A program made the position numbers and the translations under genes. DNA of 64,000 nt from DATDAW01 sp036524675. Lineage in GTDB: Bacteria > Verrucomicrobiota > Verrucomicrobiia > Chthoniobacterales > DASVRZ01. Numbering within the stretch: the stretch's first letter is position 1; each line of letters begins with the position of its first letter. This document shows, piece after piece, positions 52,030 to 59,601 of this stretch. The stretch is taken from positions 1 through 64,000 of the forward strand of contig DATDBU010000180.1 of NCBI GenBank assembly GCA_036524675.1, read 5' to 3'. Under the pieces are notes generated by a model. That model had not been told where the DNA came from, made no database searches, and saw nothing but the letters and a program-made list of their open reading frames with translations.

Positions 52030-53801
52030 GTGCGCTGTGCCACGTGTGCGACAGCGTCGAAACGCACGCGCGCTTTGTCGCCGATCAGATCCGCCGCGCC
52101 CGCGAAGATGCCGCGTTTCGCGAAGAGCTGCTCGCGCGCTGGGAAACGATCCGCGAAAGCATTGCCACGGTGCACACGCCTGCCGGCCTCGAACTTCCCG
52201 CAGTCGCTCTGCCAATGACTGACGAGCCGGGCGAGATCGCGCGGATCATTTTCTGCGAAGGCCTGCCCGGCGAGTTCCCGTTCACGAATTCCATCCATCA
52301 CGAGATCTACCGCCCGCCTCCGGCAGAGAATTCGAAATCCAAAATCCAAAATCCAAAATGGGAGGAGCCCACCCGCCTCTTCGCCGGCCTTGGCCTCGCT
52401 GAGGATACGAACGCGCGTTTCCACTACCTCACCAGGCACCAGCGCAACACCCGGCTCAGCACTGCGTTCGATGGGCCGACGCTCTACGGGCTCGATAGCG
52501 ACGCCGACGGCGTGTTTGGCAAGATCGGTGAAGGTGGCGTGGCCATCGACACGGTCGAGGACATGGCGCAGCTCTACGATTGTTTCCCTCTCGGCGACGA
52601 AAATTTCTCCGTGTCGATGACCATCAACGGCCCGGCGCCCATCATCCTTGCGATGTATGTCGCGGCTGCGCGCCGTCGCTTCGGCTCGAAAGTCGTCGGC
52701 AAACTGCGCGGCACCGTCCAGGCCGACATCCTCAAGGAGGTGCAGGCGCAAAACGAAATCATCTTCCCGCTGGAGGCTTCGCTGCGGTTCCTCACCGACA
52801 TGGTGGAATACACCACCGGGCACATGCCGCGCTGGTATCCCATTTCGATCAGCGGCTATCACATCGCCGAAGCCGGCGCGACGCCCGTGCAGCAGGCCGC
52901 TTACACCCTCTCGAATGGCTTCACCTACGTGGAACTCTTCCGCGAGCGCGGACTTGACGTGGATCGCTTCGGCCCGCGGCTTTCGTTCTTCCTCGATTGC
53001 GGGCTCGACATTGAATACGTCGCGCTGGCTCGCGTATGTCGGAAGCTGTGGGCCATCGGCATGCGCGATGTCTTCGGCGCCGGGGAGCGCGCACAGCTTC
53101 TCCGGCTGCACACCCAAACGAGCGGCCGCTCGCTGATCGCCCACGAATTCAAAAACAACCTCACGCGCACGGCGGTCGAGCTTTTGCTAGCGTATATCAC
53201 CGCGACCAACTCCTGCCACAGCAACAGCGCCGACGAGCCCTTCACCACGCCGGGCGAGGAATACGTCCGCCTCGCCGCGCACGCGCAGTCGATCCTGCTC
53301 GAAGAAACGGGCCTCTTCCGGCACACAATGAATCTCTTCGGCGGCTCACCTGGGATGCAAGCCGTGGAGCGCGCGGTCGAGCGCGCGATTCTCGACGAAT
53401 TCCGTGCGATCGACCGTCTCGGCGGCGTGCTCGCGGCCATCGAGCTGCGCTACCAGCGCGCGCAGATCCAGGCCGCCGCCCATCGCTACGAGCAACAAAT
53501 CGCGGACGGCACCCGCCCCATCATCGGCCTCAACCGTTACGTCACACCGGCGGAAAAGCTTGCCGAACCGAAAGTCGTCCGCACCCCGCGGAGCAGGAAG
53601 CAGCATCAGGTCGAGCGCCTGAGGAAGTTCAAACGCCGTCACGCCGCGAAGTCAGAGCGGGCGCTTGACGCCCTCGCGCGCGTGGTAGAGAGCGGCGGCA
53701 ACGTCTTCGCCGAACTGATCAAGACCGTCGAATGCTGCTCGCTCGGGCAGATCACGAGCCGGCTATTCGAGCTCGTCGGCCGCTACCGGCCGAGCGTGTA
53801 A
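52026..53801 (+). CDS. Acyl-CoA mutase large subunit, IcmF-like (isobutyryl-CoA mutase type)
   Basis: 591 residues. Cobalamin-dependent mutase barrel: TRLFAGLGLAEDTNARFHYL, KIGEGGVAIDTVEDMAQLYD, FSVSMTINGPAP, and HTQTSGRSLIAHEF. Residues that set substrate choice point to isobutyryl-CoA rather than methylmalonyl-CoA: Phe in LFAG (Tyr in methylmalonyl mutases) and QAQN at the second site (Arg-type in methylmalonyl mutases). It is split from its B12 and G domains at an ATGA. A period-7 tract is carried in frame (residues 104-111). The stop TAA is the start of a REP. Confidence 0.82.
   Translation: MSALCHVCDSVETHARFVADQIRRAREDAAFREELLARWETIRESIATVHTPAGLELPAVALPMTDEPGEIARIIFCEGLPGEFPFTNSIHHEIYRPPPAENSKSKIQNPKWEEPTRLFAGLGLAEDTNARFHYLTRHQRNTRLSTAFDGPTLYGLDSDADGVFGKIGEGGVAIDTVEDMAQLYDCFPLGDENFSVSMTINGPAPIILAMYVAAARRRFGSKVVGKLRGTVQADILKEVQAQNEIIFPLEASLRFLTDMVEYTTGHMPRWYPISISGYHIAEAGATPVQQAAYTLSNGFTYVELFRERGLDVDRFGPRLSFFLDCGLDIEYVALARVCRKLWAIGMRDVFGAGERAQLLRLHTQTSGRSLIAHEFKNNLTRTAVELLLAYITATNSCHSNSADEPFTTPGEEYVRLAAHAQSILLEETGLFRHTMNLFGGSPGMQAVERAVERAILDEFRAIDRLGGVLAAIELRYQRAQIQAAAHRYEQQIADGTRPIIGLNRYVTPAEKLAEPKVVRTPRSRKQHQVERLRKFKRRHAAKSERALDALARVVESGGNVFAELIKTVECCSLGQITSRLFELVGRYRPSV
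52335..52359. repeat. Period-7 tract AAATCCA carried inside the mutase gene
   Basis: Three exact copies of the seven-base unit AAATCCA, 21 bases, flanked by near copies, encode KSKIQNPK in a surface-like loop just before the barrel. The neighbours (PPAE and WEEPTRLFAG) fit the family, so the tract looks like a short tolerated insert. Confidence 0.65.
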
Positions 53802-53857
53802 CGCGAGCATCCTGCCCGCGGCGATTTTGCTTCGCGGGCAGGCTTGCCCGCGTTACG
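53799..53857. repeat. REP pair supplying the mutase stop codon
   Basis: The TAA of the mutase gene is the first three bases of TAACGCGAGCATCC...; the paired element ends GGCAGGCTTGCCCGCGTTAC, eight bases before the RAYT ATG. Member of the TAACGCGGGCA family, 59 bases. Confidence 0.9.
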
Positions 53858-53864
53858 AACGGGA

Positions 53865-54502
53865 ATGGCTCGTGTGCTGTTCCGTGGTTTCGACGAATAC
53901 GGCGAGGTCTGCGTCACGCGCCATCGCCTGCCGCACTGGACGCAAGGTGGCGTGACCTATTTCATTACGTTCCGGCTGGGTGATTCGGTGCCGCTGACCT
54001 TGTAGCGTCAGTGGCAGGAGGAACGCGAAATCTGGTTGCGCTGGCATCTGGAACCGTGGAAGCAGGAAACCGAAACGGAGTATCGCACACGGTTTACCGA
54101 GAGGCAGGAGGAGTGGCTCGATGCTGGCATGGGCAAATGCCAACTGCGTCAGCCCGAAATTCGCGCCGAAGTCGAACGCTGTCTGCTGCACTTTGACGAC
54201 GTGCGCTACGACCTGGACGCCTTCGTGGTGATGCCGAACCACGTTCACGCCCTGCTTGCTCCGCGCGAAGGCCGGGCGTTGTTCGATTTGCTGAAGGCAT
54301 GAAGGGTGTGAGCGCTCGAAATTGCAATCGACTGCTCGGGCGCACCGGGGAGCCGTTCTGGATGGAGGACGCTTACAATCGGATCGTTCGAGACGCAGCG
54401 GAGTTGTGGGCTTTTCGGCAATACATCGAAGCGAATCCGGTGAAGGCGAAGTTAGAGCCAGGCGAATACACGCTGGCCATGCGCGAAGTACTGGCGACGT
54501 AA
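53865..54502 (+). pseudogene. Broken REP-associated tyrosine transposase (RAYT)
   Basis: About 212 codons of an IS200-like Y1 transposase: HRLPHWTQGGVTYFITFRL, the HUH motif MPNHVHALL, LGRTGEPFWMEDAYNRIVR, and the catalytic Tyr region QYIEANPVKA. There are two lesions: a TAG at 54003-54005 where the family has a codon, and a loss of one base near 54300 that turns an expected TGG-AAG into TGA-AG and shifts the frame. It is flanked on both sides by REP pairs of the family it would mobilise, as in known REPtrons. Non-functional as it stands. Confidence 0.82.
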
Positions 54503-54558
54503 CGCGGGCAGGATTGCCCGCGCCGCTGTGGTTTTCGCGGGCAGGATTGCCCGCGTTA
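54500..54558. repeat. REP pair bounded by two stop codons
   Basis: 59 bases running from the TAA that ends the RAYT frame to the TTA that is the stop (TAA on the minus strand) of the acyl-CoA synthetase. Both arms of the TAACGCGGGCA unit are present. The element itself thus fixes the end of both genes. Confidence 0.92.
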
Positions 54559-56247
54559 CGCGCTCATCTCGCGCATCCGGTATTTCTGAATCTTCCCAGT
54601 CACCGTCGTCGGAAACTCGGTGACGAACTTCACGCGGGTCGGGATCTTGTAGTCCATGATCTGGCCGTGGCAGAAGGCGATCACTTCGTCGCTCGTCATC
54701 GTCGCGACTTCCTTCAATTTCACCCAGGCCATGACTTGCTCGCCGTAGTATTCGTCGGGCACGCCGATGACATAGGCCTCGGCGATCTTCGGATGCGTGA
54801 AGAGGAACTCTTCGACTTCGCGCGGGAAGATTTTCTCGCCACCGCGGCAGATCATGTCTTTGAGCCGTCCGGTGATGCGCACGTAACCGCGCTCGTCCAT
54901 CACGGCGAGGTCGCCGCCGTGCAGCCAGCCGGCGTCATCGATCGTCTGGCACGTGCCTTCGGGATTGTTGAAATAGCCACGCATGACCTGATAGCCGCGG
55001 TAACAAAGTTCGCCCGGCTCGCCGCGCGGCAGGATGCGGCCCGTCGCGGGGTCGATGATCTTCTGCTCCTGATGCGGCATGACTTTGCCGACGGTGCCGA
55101 CGCGGACTTCGATCGGGTCGTCCACCTCGGTCATGTTGCAGACGGGCGAGGTCTCGGTCATGCCGCAGGCGATGGTGATCTCCGCCATGTGCATCTCGCT
55201 CATCACGCGCTTCATCACTTCGATGGGGCACGGCGCGCCGGCCATGATGCCGGTGCGAAGCGTCGCAAGGTCGAACTCGCGGAACTGCGGATAATCGAGC
55301 TCGGCGATGAACATCGTCGGCACGCCATGCAGCGCGGTGCAGCGTTCGCGGGCGACGGCTTCGAGTGTGTGGACGGGCGAGAAATGCGGCGCGGGCAGGA
55401 CCATCGTCGCCCCGTGAGTCACGCACGCGAGATTCGAGAGCACCATGCCGAAGCAATGATAGAACGGCACCGGGATGCAGAGCCGGTCGCGGTGGGTGAA
55501 ACGCATGCGTTCGCCGACCCAAAAGCCGTTGTTGAGGAGGTTGTGATGCGTGAGCATCGCGCCCTTCGGAAAGCCGGTCGTGCCCGAGGTGTATTGAACG
55601 TTGATCACGTCATCGAAATCGAGCGATGCCTCCTGCTCGGCCAGCGCGGCCGGCTCGACGCGGTCGCCACCGGAAAGGAACTCGTCCCACGTGGTCAGTC
55701 CCGCATTTGGCGCTGGCGGCCGTAACGCGGACAATTCTGTCCGCGAGATACTAGAGTTGGATTCGTCGCGGACAGGATTGTCCGCGTTACGCACGAGCGA
55801 AATGACGTGGCGCAAGTGCGGCAATCTGTCGCTCAGCTTCGCCACGAAGTCCGCGTAGCAGACGTCCTTGAAGCCTTCGCCGATGATGAGGTAGTTCGTC
55901 TCGGATTGGTTGAGCGTGTATTCGAGTTCGGAAAGGCGATAGGCGGGATTGATGTTCACGAGCACCGCGCCCGCTTTTGCAGTTGCGAGTTGCACGATTA
56001 CCCACGCGGCGCAGTTGGTGGACCACATGCCTACGCGCTCGCCCTTCGCGAAGCCGAGCGCGAGCAGCGCCCGCGCGCAACGATCCACCTCCTCGCGAAG
56101 CTGCCTGTAGGTCAGCCGCTGATTCTCGAACATGGATACCAGCGCTTCGTTCCCGCCGAACTCCGCGGCGACATCATCCAGCATCGCACCGATCGTCTTG
56201 CCGATGAGCGGCACGTTGGAAACGCCGTGGGTGTAGCTGGGGATCAT
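54556..56247 (-). CDS. AMP-forming acyl-CoA synthetase (FadD-like)
   Basis: 563 residues. The adenylation motif is NVQYTSGTTGFPKGAMLTHHN, followed by the G-M-T-E-T motif, IDDAGWLHGGDLAVMDERGY and GRLKDMICRGGEKIFPREVE, with the final catalytic Lys in TVTGKIQKYRMRE. It activates medium or long fatty acids or branched acids to CoA esters. A REP pair of 67 bases is carried in frame (residues 153-175), so the protein is about 22 residues longer than close relatives should be. Its stop is set by another REP pair. Start is ATG 56247. Confidence 0.88.
   Translation of the reverse strand: MIPSYTHGVSNVPLIGKTIGAMLDDVAAEFGGNEALVSMFENQRLTYRQLREEVDRCARALLALGFAKGERVGMWSTNCAAWVIVQLATAKAGAVLVNINPAYRLSELEYTLNQSETNYLIIGEGFKDVCYADFVAKLSDRLPHLRHVISLVRNADNPVRDESNSSISRTELSALRPPAPNAGLTTWDEFLSGGDRVEPAALAEQEASLDFDDVINVQYTSGTTGFPKGAMLTHHNLLNNGFWVGERMRFTHRDRLCIPVPFYHCFGMVLSNLACVTHGATMVLPAPHFSPVHTLEAVARERCTALHGVPTMFIAELDYPQFREFDLATLRTGIMAGAPCPIEVMKRVMSEMHMAEITIACGMTETSPVCNMTEVDDPIEVRVGTVGKVMPHQEQKIIDPATGRILPRGEPGELCYRGYQVMRGYFNNPEGTCQTIDDAGWLHGGDLAVMDERGYVRITGRLKDMICRGGEKIFPREVEEFLFTHPKIAEAYVIGVPDEYYGEQVMAWVKLKEVATMTSDEVIAFCHGQIMDYKIPTRVKFVTEFPTTVTGKIQKYRMREMSA
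55723..55789. repeat. REP pair carried in frame in the acyl-CoA synthetase gene
   Basis: Units TAACGCGGACAATTC / TGTCCGCG and CGCGGACAGGATTGTCC with GCGTTAC are read on the minus strand as RNADNPVRDESNSSISRTEL, residues about 153-175, ahead of SALRPPAPN. The TAA is not in the reading frame of the gene. Confidence 0.9.
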
Positions 56248-56300
56248 GACACGCTCTCCAGCGATAGCTTCCGGCAGCGATAGTGCTGGCGCAAACGACG

Positions 56301-56357
56301 TAACGCGGGCAATCCTGCCCGCGGTGGCGGAGGCGGCGGACAGGATTGTCCGCGTTA
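56301..56357. repeat. REP pair between acyl-CoA synthetase and the M28 peptidase
   Basis: 57 bases, TAACGCGGGCAATCCTGCC at the left and GGACAGGATTGTCCGCGTTA at the right. The right TTA is the TAA stop of the peptidase gene on the minus strand. Confidence 0.9.
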
Positions 56358-57365
56358 CTCCATTAGGTCGTGCACGACGCGCTCCAGCCCCGCGACGACG
56401 CGCGCCAGCCGGTCGTAGTCAAGCTTGTCCGGCGTGTCGCTCGGAGCGTGATAGTGCGGGTAACGAAAGATGGCCGTGTCCGTCACCATGATGGCCGGAT
56501 AACCCGCCTGCCAGAACGACCAGTGGTCCGACCACCCGATGCCCATCATCCACGAGGGCAGCGCGGCGCCTTCGGACGGGAACTTTGCCTCGCGGCGAAA
56601 CGTGCCGATGCACTGCCGCACGAGCGCGCGCGAGCCGGTGTTGCCGACGAAGGCTACGAAATTGCCTGCCGACGGATAGAACAAGCCGACGCCCGCGGGA
56701 TAGCCCTGGCTTCCCCTTTCCTCGCTGTAGTAGCCGATCGTTTCGAGGCTGAGCATCGCGACCACGTTTTCGCCGCGCTGCCGGCATTCGCGGGCATAGA
56801 CGAGGCTGCCCATCTGCGCCGTGTGATAAAAGGGCGCCTCTTCATTGACGAAGGTGACGAAGCGTAGTGTGCGTGTGGGTTTCGCATCGGCGAAGGCGCG
56901 TGCGAGCGCGAGCAATGCGGCGACACCGCTGCCGTTGTCATTCGCCGCCGGGCAGCCGAAGACCGAGTCGTAGTGCGCACCGATGATGACGATTTCGTCC
57001 GGCTTCGTTCGCCCGCGGATTTCCACTTCGAGGTTGTCGCAGTTTCTGCCGCGCAGGTCGTAGCCGCGACGGCGCACCTGGTAGCCGGCTTGCGTGAGAC
57101 TGGACTCGATCCAGTCGGCTGCCTCGACGAGCCGCGCGTAAGCCCACCAATTGCGATTCCCGATGTCGCCAGCGAGCGCTTGCACGTCGCGCCGGAGCGC
57201 ATCGCGCAGCGCCGCCTCTTCGGCAGTGAGCGGAAGGAGCGGCCCGCGGTAGCTCTTCAGCGGCATGCGGATCATCACATACCAGCAAACGAATCCCAAC
57301 GCGGCGAGCAAGAGCGACGCCAGCACGGCCAGGCGTTTGTGAGCGGCAGACGTGATGAATCGCAT
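56355..57365 (-). CDS. M28-family zinc aminopeptidase-like protein, membrane-anchored
   Basis: 336 residues from ATG 57365; the frame is open far upstream but that is a GC-rich shadow over the dehydrogenase gene. One N-terminal helix (about 11-31). Metal motifs in order: GAHYDSVFG (His), NDNGSGVAAL (Asp), FVNEEAPFYHT (catalytic Glu), and the final YPHYHAPSDT (His). The order and spacing fit M28 metallopeptidases that act outside the cytoplasm. Stop codon lies in a REP. It is an odd neighbour for acyl-CoA genes; its substrate may be a peptide, not a lipid. Confidence 0.82.
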   Translation of the reverse strand: MRFITSAAHKRLAVLASLLLAALGFVCWYVMIRMPLKSYRGPLLPLTAEEAALRDALRRDVQALAGDIGNRNWWAYARLVEAADWIESSLTQAGYQVRRRGYDLRGRNCDNLEVEIRGRTKPDEIVIIGAHYDSVFGCPAANDNGSGVAALLALARAFADAKPTRTLRFVTFVNEEAPFYHTAQMGSLVYARECRQRGENVVAMLSLETIGYYSEERGSQGYPAGVGLFYPSAGNFVAFVGNTGSRALVRQCIGTFRREAKFPSEGAALPSWMMGIGWSDHWSFWQAGYPAIMVTDTAIFRYPHYHAPSDTPDKLDYDRLARVVAGLERVVHDLME

Positions 57366-57376
57366 CGCACTGGCAG

Positions 57377-59122
57377 CTACACGACGCCTTCGTGCCGGAG
57401 CACCGCCTCTGCGGCGGCGGTGACGGCTTCGTCGTCGTTGTCGCGCAGGTCCGCGAGCCAGCGGCGCACGCGGCGCGCGGACTGGCGCAGAAACAGCGCA
57501 GCGGCCCGGTCGCGATGCATGACGCCCGTTTGCAAATCCGCGTCCCAGCGGCTCAGGACGCAGGCCGAGGCGAAGAGTTCCATGGCCGCGTTTGAGAGGC
57601 GCTCCTGCACGTATTGCCGGTCCAGGATCTCTTCGCGATGCCGGATCAGCACACGATCCACGGCGAGATTGAAACGCGAGATCATCCGACTGAGCCGGCG
57701 CGCGTGCGGGTCGAGCTGATCGCTCTGCACCGGCACTTCGGGAGCGTGCAACGCAGCGCCGGCGCGATCCAGGCCGACCAGCCACGCCTTGCGCGCGTGT
57801 CCCCGCGGATGGTGCAGCGCGTCCCAGATTTCTTTGAGCTGCATGCCGGGTCCGCGCATGCCGACGAGCGCGATGAACGAGGTGAGCACTTCGTTCGCGC
57901 CTTCGCCGATCTGGTTGATGCGCGCGTCACGCAGCATCCGCTCGAGTGGCAGATCGGTGAAGTAGGCGGCGCCACCGTGGATTTGGAACGCGTCGTTGAC
58001 GATCGTCCAAAGCGCTTCGGTCGTGAAGACCTTCAGCATCGCCGTCTCGATCATGTAATCCTCCAGCCCGCGGTCGATGAGCGACGCTGTCACCGTCGTC
58101 ATCGCGCCCATCGCATAAGTGCAGGCGGCCATGCGCGCGAGCCGTTTCTTGATCAGCTCAAACTCGCCGAGCGTGCGGCCAAACTGCCGGCGAGTCCGGG
58201 CGTGATGCACCGCGAGCCGCAACGCGGTCTTGGCCGCGCCGGTGCAGCACGCGCCAAAACTCACGCGCCCAAAATCGAGCACACTCAGCGCGACACGCAG
58301 CCCCTTGCCGTGCGCGCCGAGGATGTTTTCGCGCGGCACCGGCATGTCGTGGAACGCTAGCCGCGCGGTCGCCGTGCCGCGGATGCCGAGTTTTTCCATG
58401 CGCGGCTCGAGCACGGTGAAACCCGGCATGTCCGGCGTGACGAGGAAGGCCGTGATCCCATCGCCCGTGCGCGCCATCACCGTCAGCACCTGCGCGATGC
58501 CGCCGCTGGTGATGTAGCGTTTCTCGCCATTGAGGATGAAGTGTGTGCCGTCGGCGTTCGGTTCCGCCCGCGTTTGCACGTTTGCCGCATCGGAGCCGGC
58601 CTCGGGTTCGGTCAGGGCGAACGCAGCGAATTGCTCGCCGCGCACCAGCGGCGGCAGCCAGCGCTGCTTCTGCTCCGGCGTGCCGAAAAGCAGCAGAGCG
58701 CGCATTCCGATGGAGTGTTGCACATTCACGAAGATGGACGTCGAGGCGCAGCGCGAGCCGATCTCCTCCATCACGCGGCAATACGCCATCTGCGACATTC
58801 CACGTCCACCCACCTCGCGCGGCGCGCTCATCCCGAAAACACCGAGTTCTGCGAGGCTCGCGATCACTTCGCGCGGGATGTCCGCGTTCCGATCGATGGA
58901 CGCCGGATCGAGATGCTCATCGAGAAAGGCGCGCAGCTGCGTGAGGATCGTTTCCACTTCGCTCCGTTCCTCCGCACGGAGCGCCGGATACGGCATCACC
59001 CAATCTTCGACGAAGCGCCCGAGAAAAAGCCCCTTCCCGACGCCGAGCTTCTCCGGGCCGGCAAACAGCAACTCTTCCGCGTCGTGAATCTGCTTTTCAC
59101 GCCGGACAGTCGCGTGGCTCAT
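57377..59122 (-). CDS. Acyl-CoA dehydrogenase, long form
   Basis: 581 residues. FAD-dependent alpha,beta-dehydrogenation of acyl-CoA. Flavin motifs AFALTEPEAGSDAANVQT and TSGGIAQVLTVMART, and GRTLGEFELIKKRLARMA; active-site region QIGEGANEVLTSFIALVG in place of the usual YEGTNEI. The core is 380 residues; about 170 more follow in a helical C-terminal domain, as in VLCAD/ACAD9-type enzymes that bind membranes. Its start ATG 59122 overlaps the DUF35 stop by ATGA. Confidence 0.88.
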   Translation of the reverse strand: MSHATVRREKQIHDAEELLFAGPEKLGVGKGLFLGRFVEDWVMPYPALRAEERSEVETILTQLRAFLDEHLDPASIDRNADIPREVIASLAELGVFGMSAPREVGGRGMSQMAYCRVMEEIGSRCASTSIFVNVQHSIGMRALLLFGTPEQKQRWLPPLVRGEQFAAFALTEPEAGSDAANVQTRAEPNADGTHFILNGEKRYITSGGIAQVLTVMARTGDGITAFLVTPDMPGFTVLEPRMEKLGIRGTATARLAFHDMPVPRENILGAHGKGLRVALSVLDFGRVSFGACCTGAAKTALRLAVHHARTRRQFGRTLGEFELIKKRLARMAACTYAMGAMTTVTASLIDRGLEDYMIETAMLKVFTTEALWTIVNDAFQIHGGAAYFTDLPLERMLRDARINQIGEGANEVLTSFIALVGMRGPGMQLKEIWDALHHPRGHARKAWLVGLDRAGAALHAPEVPVQSDQLDPHARRLSRMISRFNLAVDRVLIRHREEILDRQYVQERLSNAAMELFASACVLSRWDADLQTGVMHRDRAAALFLRQSARRVRRWLADLRDNDDEAVTAAAEAVLRHEGVV

Positions 59123-59601
59123 GACGTTGCCTCCCACGTGTTCGCGCCGACGAAATACACGTCGTTCACCGACCACGTTTTTTTCCGGCGAAACCGGGCG
59201 CGCACTGGCATCCCGATCTGCGGCTGCTCGATGCCGACCAGCCGCGTCATGAAGAGCGTGTCCACGCCGTCGAACTCGATGAGGCCAAGCATGAACGGGC
59301 ATTCGGCGAGGTACGGTTCGCCACTGAAATGGCAGGTCGTCCAGCTATGCACGCGGCCTTCGAGCGGCAGCTCAAACCACTCGGTCTTGCCGCCGCACGA
59401 CATGCATACGGTGCGCGGTGTGGCGTAGCGGTAGTCGCACTTCTTGCAGACGCTGCCGAGCAGCTTGCCCTGGCCGAGCGCGTGGAAGAAGGGCGAGTCC
59501 TCGGCGTAACTCACGTTGTAAGTTACGGTGTAGGACCATTGTCGGGTGAGCGGATCGAAGTTCGTCACCCACGGGCCTTCGGATTTTTCGGGCAGCGTCA
59601 T
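59119..59601 (-). CDS. DUF35 OB-fold zinc-ribbon protein, thiolase partner
   Basis: 160 residues. Zinc ribbon SVCKKCDYRYATPRTVCMSC near residues 50-70, followed by an OB-fold (LEGRVHSWTTCHFSGEPYLAE, then LGLIEFDGVDTLFMTRLVG). DUF35 proteins pair with SCP2-like thiolases or aldolases, for example in steroid side-chain degradation, and in archaea shuttle acyl groups. It overlaps the thiolase-like gene upstream and the dehydrogenase downstream, both by ATGA, so the three act as one unit. Confidence 0.88.
   Translation of the reverse strand: MTLPEKSEGPWVTNFDPLTRQWSYTVTYNVSYAEDSPFFHALGQGKLLGSVCKKCDYRYATPRTVCMSCGGKTEWFELPLEGRVHSWTTCHFSGEPYLAECPFMLGLIEFDGVDTLFMTRLVGIEQPQIGMPVRARFRRKKTWSVNDVYFVGANTWEATS

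Noticed and set aside
54322..55725. 467-residue plus-strand frame opposite the acyl-CoA synthetase
   Set aside because: His/Arg/Asp-rich shadow of a GC-rich gene; the minus strand has all adenylation motifs.
57366..57785. N-terminal extension of the M28 peptidase frame
   Set aside because: It overlaps the dehydrogenase gene and has low-complexity Arg/Ala content; the signal helix begins just after ATG 57365.
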